From a virus: a stretch of 28,575 bases of DNA. Within the stretch, counting starts at the first letter, position 1; the number at the start of each line of letters is the position of its first letter. The notes beneath the pieces are model-generated. The model was not told the DNA's origin, did not search any database, and worked only from the letters and a program-made list of their open reading frames with translations. The stretch is taken from positions 1 through 28,575 of IMG/VR virus record IMGVR_UViG_3300035190_001032, one strand, 5' to 3'. Below, piece after piece: positions 24,198-28,575 of this stretch. The translations under genes were made by a program, and so were the position numbers.

Positions 24198-24220
24198 TTG
24201 AGCAAACAAGCTGATAAGAG

Positions 24221-24241
24221 ACTAGTGCGCGACGCACTAGT
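24221..24241. promoter_or_regulatory. CTAGTGC-family palindrome, site P4
   Basis: ACTAGTGCG-CGA-CGCACTAGT has 9-bp perfect arms around a three-base centre. The centre is 34 bases upstream of the -35 box of the leftward promoter, close to the 36 bases seen at P1 and P2. Confidence 0.6.
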
Positions 24242-24560
24242 GGTTCATGGAACCGGATGCGTGGTTCATGGTACAGGATACAGGGCACAAGCGGGAATGC
24301 ACCAACGGCGAACCAGCCACGGCGCGGCGAACCATGTGCCCCGATCCATGAATCCGGAAGCCGGATCCGGTCGCCCCTTATCCAATGCGTCACCGATCCA
24401 GAAGCCGGAGCCGCTGGAAAAGCCATAAGTCGTTGAGTTTCAATGGGTAGCCGACTCATGATTACACACATTGTCACAAGTACAGAGCCGACACGCCACG
24501 GGTAGGTCGCCTGTTTTTCGTGTGGTTCGCACATATGTATATACCAGTGTGAGAAAAAAT

Positions 24561-24588
24561 TTGACAACGGTCGGCTTTTGGGTACCGT
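24561..24588 (+). promoter_or_regulatory. Promoter for the gene at 24595, leaderless
   Basis: TTGACA (24561-24566), a 16-base spacer and TACCGT (24583-24588). The ATG at 24595 is six bases beyond the -10 box, leaving no room for a ribosome-binding site. The -35 box is perfect and the -10 box is weak. Confidence 0.5.
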
Positions 24589-24594
24589 TGGGCC

Positions 24595-24864
24595 ATGCCG
24601 AACGCAAAAAAGCAAGAGTACTACAGGAAAAACAAGGAGGCGCGTGTACAATATCAGCGGGCCTACTACGAGAAGAACAAACACATCATCGTACGAAAGC
24701 GTGAAGTGCGTGACTTCCTCGAACCGGAAGAGCGGGAGGCGATGCGCGAGTACAACAAGCGGTACTACGCGGCGAACAAAGAGCGGATCAAGGAACAGAG
24801 AAAACAGAAACGGGAATCAACGATACACTCCCGAAGTGTAGCAAACAGCAACAGCGTATCCTAA
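24595..24864 (+). CDS. Small basic protein with YY-x-x-NK repeats
   Basis: This 89-residue, strongly basic helical protein has repeats: EYYRKNKEARVQYQ, AYYEKNKHIIVRK and RYYAANKERIKEQ. Similar Y-Y-x-x-N-K/R arrays occur in many phage proteins, sometimes next to HNH or DNA-binding domains, and are thought to bind nucleic acid; that is recollection, not a search result. It is the first rightward gene of the divergent region and probably leaderless. Its TAA overlaps the ATG of the next gene (TAATG at 24862-24866), so the two are translationally coupled. Confidence 0.65.
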   Translation: MPNAKKQEYYRKNKEARVQYQRAYYEKNKHIIVRKREVRDFLEPEEREAMREYNKRYYAANKERIKEQRKQKRESTIHSRSVANSNSVS

Positions 24865-25016
24865 TGAGCTTCGAGCAAATAGTTGTCGGTCTCGCGATGG
24901 TCCTCTACGCAGCGGTAGGCGTTTCGTATGCGATTAAGGGCGAGATGGCGTGGGCTTTGGTCTGGCTGTCCTACGCGACGGCGAATGTCGGACTGATTTG
25001 GGCGGCGAAGGGCTAA
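24864..25016 (+). CDS. Small two-helix membrane protein (50 residues)
   Basis: The protein begins MSFEQIVVGLAMVLYA, with helices at residues ~5-22 and ~28-47 (MAWALVWLSYATANVGLIWAA) joined by a short loop SYAIKGE. The TAATG overlap with the upstream stop supports translation. Similar two-helix mini-proteins are common in aquatic phages, without known function as far as I recall. A holin-like or membrane-modifying role is possible, but no lysis genes are adjacent. Confidence 0.65.
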   Translation: MSFEQIVVGLAMVLYAAVGVSYAIKGEMAWALVWLSYATANVGLIWAAKG

Positions 25017-25091
25017 CCCGAACCCTGTTTCCGGAATCCGGATACCAGATTTAGGCATCGAAAACGACGAGTCAAGATTCAGGAATCGGAC

Positions 25092-25217
25092 ATGAAAAAG
25101 TGCTCTGTTATCTGGTTTGTTTCTTTTTTAGTTATTTTGCTTATCCAACATATCGAATTGTTTCATAAGAGGCCATTTTTGGGCCCTTTTTTGACCATTG
25201 GAGCACAAACGGTTTAA
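25092..25217 (+). CDS. Doubtful tiny membrane peptide (41 residues)
   Basis: An ATG-to-TAA frame encodes MKKCSVIWFVSFLVILLIQH and a further 21 residues. The N-terminal part is one hydrophobic helix behind two lysines, like a short signal anchor. There is no ribosome-binding site or clear promoter, and the frame runs through a low-complexity repeat (GGCCATTTTT, GGGCCCTTTTTT), so it may be fortuitous. Confidence 0.25.
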   Translation: MKKCSVIWFVSFLVILLIQHIELFHKRPFLGPFLTIGAQTV

Positions 25218-25257
25218 GTTGGCCATAAGTGAAACTTTGCTCTATCACTTTATTTTA

Positions 25258-25274
25258 GGCCCTTTTTTGGCCTA
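25258..25274. repeat. Short T6 repeat, related to 25181-25196
   Basis: AGGCCCTTTTTTGGCCT has AGGCC/GGCCT arms around a T-rich centre. It resembles GGGCCCTTTTTTGACC at 25181-25196 and GGCCATTTTT just before that. The repeats could be weak terminators or protein sites. Confidence 0.4.
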
Positions 25275-25407
25275 TTAACGCAACTAATTTGCATTTATAA
25301 GCGATAATCGATGGCGAAATAACGACGCTGAAATCGCCGCAAAGCTAGACGGCATGCGGGATTCCGGCTATAGGATACAGGATCGGTATACGTTTGTGTC
25401 TATGGCC

Positions 25408-25499
25408 AGACCCCACTTCAAAAACTTTCTATAAATGATGATAAACTGTTTGTGCTATAGCTCAAACAGTTTATAGTAGTTATAGAAAAGTTTTTATAT
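25408..25499. repeat. Nested palindrome, copy 2
   Basis: Inner arms ATAAACTGTTTG (25441-25452) and CAAACAGTTTAT (25463-25474) are exact reverse complements around TGCTATAGCT, whose core GCTATAGC is itself a palindrome. Outer arms AAAAACTTTCTATAA and TTATAGAAAAGTTTTT pair with a one-base bulge. It closely resembles 1552-1645 but lacks the 27-bp outer arms of that copy. Confidence 0.8.
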
Positions 25500-25516
25500 G
25501 TAAAGGAGAAAATAAA

Positions 25517-25588
25517 TTGACGCCTATGGAAACGATACCATTTCGACTACACGAAATTATTTTCTCTCAGACAAAGAAAAAAACTTGA
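25517..25588 (+). CDS. Possible 23-residue leader peptide
   Basis: A perfect AAAGGAG (25502-25508) sits eight bases before TTG 25517, which opens a 23-codon frame (MTPMETIPFRLHE..., ending KKKT) stopping at 25588; an internal ATG is at 25526. The stop overlaps TTGACG. The ribosome-binding site is the only reason to list it; the peptide resembles nothing known. Confidence 0.25.
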   Translation: MTPMETIPFRLHEIIFSQTKKKT

Positions 25589-25618
25589 CGGCAAGCCCGC
25601 CGATACTATCTTCGCCAC

Positions 25619-26074
25619 ATGCCGATACCGACAACCGCCACGAAGTACACCGTTGATTCCGATAGCCGACTGTCCAGAGACGGGAAACGGCTCCGTGTAC
25701 GCCGGACCGATAACGGCGTCTTCGGGCAGCTCGTCTGCGACGACGGGATCCGCCGACGCGTTAACCTCGCCAACCTCAACAATCCCGAACGTGTGATAAC
25801 TCCGGAACATGTCTTCGGTAAAGAGAAGGCGAAGATCCATCCCGACTATCCAGATTACGCCGTCACCAATTACGGAGACGTCTACTGCCTACGCAACTCC
25901 AAGTCCGGAATACGCGCCAACACGATCTACATCGTTCCGGACTTCCTTCACGGCCCGACCAATAGGCGATACATCTCGATACGCCGACCGAACGGAACAC
26001 GGTACCAGATCCGTCTTTACCGATTCGTAAAGCAAGTGTGGGGCGACGACGCACAATTTAACGAAGACGAATAA
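25619..26074 (+). CDS. NUMOD4-like domain protein lacking a nuclease domain
   Basis: This 151-residue protein has, at residues ~74-92, IHPDYPDYAVTNYGDVYCL, matching the NUMOD4 pattern (Y-x-V-x-N-x-G-x-V-x-S) common in HNH homing endonucleases. It is followed by YISIRRPNGTRYQIRLYRFVKQVW, which fits the rest of such a module where a conserved aromatic/valine segment precedes the nuclease. No HNH residues follow; the protein ends 11 residues later. It may be a DNA-binding remnant or a repurposed regulator. A TACTAT box ends nine bases before the ATG, as upstream of the portal gene, suggesting a leaderless message; its -35 partner is unclear. Confidence 0.55.
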   Translation: MPIPTTATKYTVDSDSRLSRDGKRLRVRRTDNGVFGQLVCDDGIRRRVNLANLNNPERVITPEHVFGKEKAKIHPDYPDYAVTNYGDVYCLRNSKSGIRANTIYIVPDFLHGPTNRRYISIRRPNGTRYQIRLYRFVKQVWGDDAQFNEDE

Positions 26075-26078
26075 GTCC

Positions 26079-26106
26079 TTGACAACTTTTCTATAAACCT
26101 TACTAT
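26079..26106 (+). promoter_or_regulatory. Promoter for the portal gene, leaderless
   Basis: TTGACA (26079-26084), a 16-base spacer and TACTAT (26101-26106). The ATG at 26115 is eight bases past the -10 box, so the transcript should start at or next to the start codon. The promoter begins five bases after the previous gene's stop. Confidence 0.65.
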
Positions 26107-26114
26107 CCACGCGA

Positions 26115-28403
26115 ATGTCAGCTACGCATCTCGATATCGACGGACTTGCTCTTGAAGCCTTAGACGAAAAAGGCAAACCAGTCGAGACCAGACTCAAAGA
26201 CGTGCAGTCGGCCCTGTCGATCTTCAGCTCGCTCCGTCGTGGCGACGAGAAGTCTTCCGTTGTCCGCGCACGTATCGATTCAATGTTCGACGGCGCTGCT
26301 CCATACGACGCGGCAAAGCTCGCCTCTAGCGGACAGCAACTCAAGACCAACTTGAACTTCGGAGACGCACAACGTCTCTTGGACATCTCCCTTTCTGCCT
26401 ACGTCGATCTCTACAGCTCTCTCGAAAAGCTCGTCGAAGTAAAAGGTACTGTTGGCGAGAAAAGCCAGATCGGATACAAGGAAGACATCGTCGCAGAAGA
26501 GGTGACACACATGCTCCGCAACTGGCCGGAATTCCACAGCAGCTACCTAAGACTCTGTACTACATTCATCAAGCACGGAGTCGGCGTTGCCTACTTCGAC
26601 AATCCAGACGAGTGGCGTTTCCGTGTTGGCAGCTTTGCTGACATTCTCATTCCGAGACAGACCCCGTCTAGCGAGAACGCAGTTGATGTGGCTGTGATTC
26701 GCCGCGAATATCTTTTGCACGAACTCTTCGCGTTCGTTCGTAACGAAGAGGTAGCTACTAAAGTCGGATGGAATCCAGACGAAGTAAAACGCATCATTAC
26801 TAAAAACGTTAAGACTACCGGACGCCGCTACTCAGAAGGCGGCTCGCTCTACACCGATTGGGAAGCGATCCAGCAAGAGCTGAAGAATAATGATTTATAT
26901 ACCGGACTACAGAACCCAACTGTGTCTGTTTTACACTTCCTTATCCGTGAGATGGACGGTTCGGTCTCGCACTTTATCTGTGCTGAAGACAGCCCAAAAG
27001 ATTTCTTTTACAAGAAACTTTCCCGCTACTCATCGCCTGAACAGGCGTATGTCATGTTTACATACGGCGTCGGCTCCAACGGAACCTACCACTCCATACG
27101 TGGTTTGGGCCAACGCATCTTCAACCACATCCAGACTAGCAACCGCCTCCGTTGCCAGATGATCGACGGCGCGATGTTGAGTTCAGCTGTCATGCTACAG
27201 CCGGAATCGCAACGCGCTCTGGATGAGTTGCAGTTCACCTATTACGGTGCGTATGCCATTGTATCGCCGAACGTAAAGATCGTCGAGAAGGCAATTCCAA
27301 ATCTTTCACAGGCAGTGATGCCAGCGTTGCAGGACCTCACCAGTCAGCTGCAACTAAACACCGATACCGTTTCGACATACGGACCGAACCAGTCTTCGCC
27401 ATACAAGAACCAGATGCAGGTCGTGGCAGACATGGACGTCGCCACCAGACTTTCTGGCGCTTCGCTCAATCTCTTCTACGCCGCTTGGACACGCCTGATG
27501 CGTGAAGTTGTTCGCCGCATCGTTGACAACAAGCGTCCCGACGCAGCCATCAAAGAGTTCTACAAACGTTGCGCCGATCGCGGCGTCGAATCCGACTTCA
27601 TCAAGAAGCTCGACCTCAGCAAAACCAAAGCCGTTCGATCAATCGGAAACGGTTCATACGCCAACCGCCTTGTCGCTCTCCGTGAGATGCAAGCGATGGC
27701 CGGATCGTTCGATGAGGTCGGACGCCGCAACCTCACACGCGACATCGTCAGCACACGTGTTGGCCACGATCTCGCAGATCGCTATATCTCAGCTAGTGTC
27801 CAAGAGCGCCCGACGGTTGACGTTAAGATCGCGTTCTTGGAGAACCAACAGCTTCAGGCCGGACAGCCTGTGCCCGTTGTTCCGAATGAGATGCACGGAA
27901 TGCACTTGCAGACGCACCTTCCGGTCCTGAACCAGATCATCGAGCAGATCAATGTTGGCCAAGCAGATCCTCAACAGGTCTTGCCGATGCTTCAGGCTTT
28001 CTACCAGCACATCGGAGAAACGCTTCAGTTTGCCTCTGGCGACCCGACACTACAATCTCTGGTCAGTCAGGCCAAACAGGTCATGCAATTCGCTGAGGAG
28101 GCCATCAACAACACAAACAAGGCCCTCCAGAAAATGCAACGTGATCAGGCAGAAGCAGAGCAGCAGATGGCCGCAGAGAGCCAGCAGATGGCAGCAGAAG
28201 GCCAGCCGATGCCGCAGCAAGGAATGCCGTCCCAAGCAGACCTCAAGATGCAAGAACATCAAATGAAAATGGACATGGCACGCCAAAAAGCAGAGCTTGA
28301 CTTTCAGATCCGCCAACGCAAAGCTGATCAGGACGTAGCGATCCGCGACTCCAAAGCGGCACTTGAATTTAGAAAAATGAATCCTCTGCAAGAAGAGCAG
28401 TAA
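26115..28403 (+). CDS. Portal protein
   Basis: This 762-residue protein is the probable head-tail connector: portals form a dodecameric ring at one capsid vertex, through which terminase pumps DNA and DNA later exits. Support comes from length (close to N4-type portals, ~763 residues), an all-soluble mixed N-terminal and central part, a central stretch GLGQRIFNHIQTSNRLRCQMIDGAM, the following YYGAYAIVSPNVKIVE, and a long helical C-terminus rich in Q, A, M and K (residues ~680-755), typical of podovirus portals. It has no enzymatic motif. It starts from a leaderless promoter and is followed four bases later by another gene. The family call rests on pattern recognition, not a search. Confidence 0.7.
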   Translation: MSATHLDIDGLALEALDEKGKPVETRLKDVQSALSIFSSLRRGDEKSSVVRARIDSMFDGAAPYDAAKLASSGQQLKTNLNFGDAQRLLDISLSAYVDLYSSLEKLVEVKGTVGEKSQIGYKEDIVAEEVTHMLRNWPEFHSSYLRLCTTFIKHGVGVAYFDNPDEWRFRVGSFADILIPRQTPSSENAVDVAVIRREYLLHELFAFVRNEEVATKVGWNPDEVKRIITKNVKTTGRRYSEGGSLYTDWEAIQQELKNNDLYTGLQNPTVSVLHFLIREMDGSVSHFICAEDSPKDFFYKKLSRYSSPEQAYVMFTYGVGSNGTYHSIRGLGQRIFNHIQTSNRLRCQMIDGAMLSSAVMLQPESQRALDELQFTYYGAYAIVSPNVKIVEKAIPNLSQAVMPALQDLTSQLQLNTDTVSTYGPNQSSPYKNQMQVVADMDVATRLSGASLNLFYAAWTRLMREVVRRIVDNKRPDAAIKEFYKRCADRGVESDFIKKLDLSKTKAVRSIGNGSYANRLVALREMQAMAGSFDEVGRRNLTRDIVSTRVGHDLADRYISASVQERPTVDVKIAFLENQQLQAGQPVPVVPNEMHGMHLQTHLPVLNQIIEQINVGQADPQQVLPMLQAFYQHIGETLQFASGDPTLQSLVSQAKQVMQFAEEAINNTNKALQKMQRDQAEAEQQMAAESQQMAAEGQPMPQQGMPSQADLKMQEHQMKMDMARQKAELDFQIRQRKADQDVAIRDSKAALEFRKMNPLQEEQ

Positions 28404-28406
28404 GAT

Positions 28407-28575
28407 ATGGCAACAAAGAAAACACCTCTGCCGATCCCATTGGATCGGTGGTTCAACGACATTAAAGCTGTGGAAGAGTTGAGAGAGATTCTCGACTCCG
28501 AAGCATTCCAAACGGCGGTCGCGATCTTGAAAGAGATCTCTGGCCCGTCACACGCTACCCTATCAAACGCGGACG
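28407..28575 (+). CDS. Gene after portal, 3'-truncated by the window end
   Basis: The first 56 residues are visible: MATKKTPLPIPLDRWFNDIK, then a helix VEELREILDSEAFQTAVAILKEI and GPSHATLSNAD. It begins three bases after the portal stop without a Shine-Dalgarno sequence. The open frame continues beyond the window. Small proteins commonly follow portal genes in podoviruses; this one is unrecognised. Confidence 0.6.
   Translation, partial: MATKKTPLPIPLDRWFNDIKAVEELREILDSEAFQTAVAILKEISGPSHATLSNAD

Larger units (their letters stand above)
24111..24594. promoter_or_regulatory. Divergent control region
   Basis: This 484-base region separates the leftward and rightward units. It contains the leftward promoter (24169-24197), palindrome P4 (24221-24241), repeated GGTTCATGG and ATACAGG words (24242-24288), GATCCGG/AATCCGG words (~24343-24420) and the rightward promoter (24561-24588). 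No gene with supporting signals was seen, although a long open frame crosses it on the minus strand. Confidence 0.6.
25017..25618. promoter_or_regulatory. 602-base gene-poor region with repeats and palindrome
   Basis: The region is A+T rich and contains two GGCCCTTTTTTG-R-CC repeats (25181-25196 and 25258-25274), the nested palindrome copy 2 (25408-25499), the only strong Shine-Dalgarno-like sequence in the window (AAAGGAG, 25502-25508), TTGACG twice (25517-25522 and 25585-25590), and two doubtful tiny reading frames. A replication-origin or transcription-switch role is plausible. Confidence 0.5.

Noticed and set aside
24135-24215. tRNA-like sequence on the minus strand (GCTCAATTGGATAAG, a possible seven-base loop CTGCAAT with anticodon GCA, and a five-bp stem TCGGC/GCCGA with a seven-base loop)
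   Set aside because: The D-stem does not close, the T-loop lacks the TTCRA pattern and no seven-bp acceptor stem can be formed. The stretch also overlaps the likely leftward promoter.
21144-24241. CRISPR array made of the repeated palindromes
   Set aside because: The four palindromes are hundreds of bases apart, differ in length and centre, and separate genes rather than uniform spacers. No cas genes are present.
24190-24684. 164-residue open frame on the minus strand across the divergent region
   Set aside because: It overlaps the promoter and start of the gene at 24595 and palindrome P4, has no start signals, and its composition looks like non-coding repeat words.
1-28575. The window as a complete circular genome
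   Set aside because: The frame at the end (28407 onward) happens to run into the terL frame at base 3, but the joined protein would have no Walker A loop, and no capsid, tail or replication genes are present. The one-in-three frame agreement is probably chance.

Overview
The window is a piece of a tailed double-stranded DNA bacteriophage genome, most likely podovirus-like. It holds the C-terminal part of a large terminase subunit, a ~760-residue portal protein and a giant ~3,907-residue virion-associated 'polyvalent' protein. No ribosomal RNA, credible tRNA, integrase, transposase or CRISPR array is visible. The host cannot be named. Almost every gene lacks a Shine-Dalgarno sequence. Several rightward genes start 6-9 bases downstream of a sigma70-type -10 box (leaderless transcripts), and leftward genes have short leaders rich in A and C. 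This points to a host that initiates translation largely without Shine-Dalgarno pairing.

Layout. (1) Bases 1-16,367 run rightward: terL (5' end outside the window), a control region of nested inverted repeats, a small basic protein, two helical proteins, then the giant protein. A bidirectional terminator at 16,374-16,407 ends this unit. (2) Bases 16,426-24,110 run leftward: about sixteen packed genes, most small and unrecognised, around a cassette of a MoxR-like AAA ATPase, a middle protein (possibly DUF3150-like) and a zinc-peptidase/VWA (DUF2201-type) protein. A DnaA domain-IV-like protein lies at the far end. Several transcription units in this block begin with a CTAGTGC palindrome followed by a promoter. 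(3) Bases 24,111-24,594 are a divergent control region. (4) From 24,595 rightward come a small basic protein, a two-helix membrane peptide, a ~600-base region with a second copy of the nested palindrome, a NUMOD4-like protein, the portal and the start of another gene.

Interpretation. The rightward genes at the two ends fit one late unit on a circular or circularly permuted map: portal, then structural genes outside the window, then terL and the giant protein, meeting the leftward unit at the terminator. The AAA/VWA pair, giant virion protein and portal length recall N4-like phages, but I found no virion RNA polymerase signature in the giant protein.

Most interesting signals: the paired nested palindromes (1,552-1,645 inside 27-base arms, and 25,408-25,499); AATGT-N4-ACATT operator-like sites around two leaderless promoters; the repeated CTAGTGC palindrome plus promoter modules; a giant protein with two zincin-like regions, the second apparently lacking its first zinc histidine, and a compositionally distinct insert; and several tiny membrane proteins missed by ordinary gene-length cut-offs. 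Identifications were made by eye from sequence motifs, and no database search was run.
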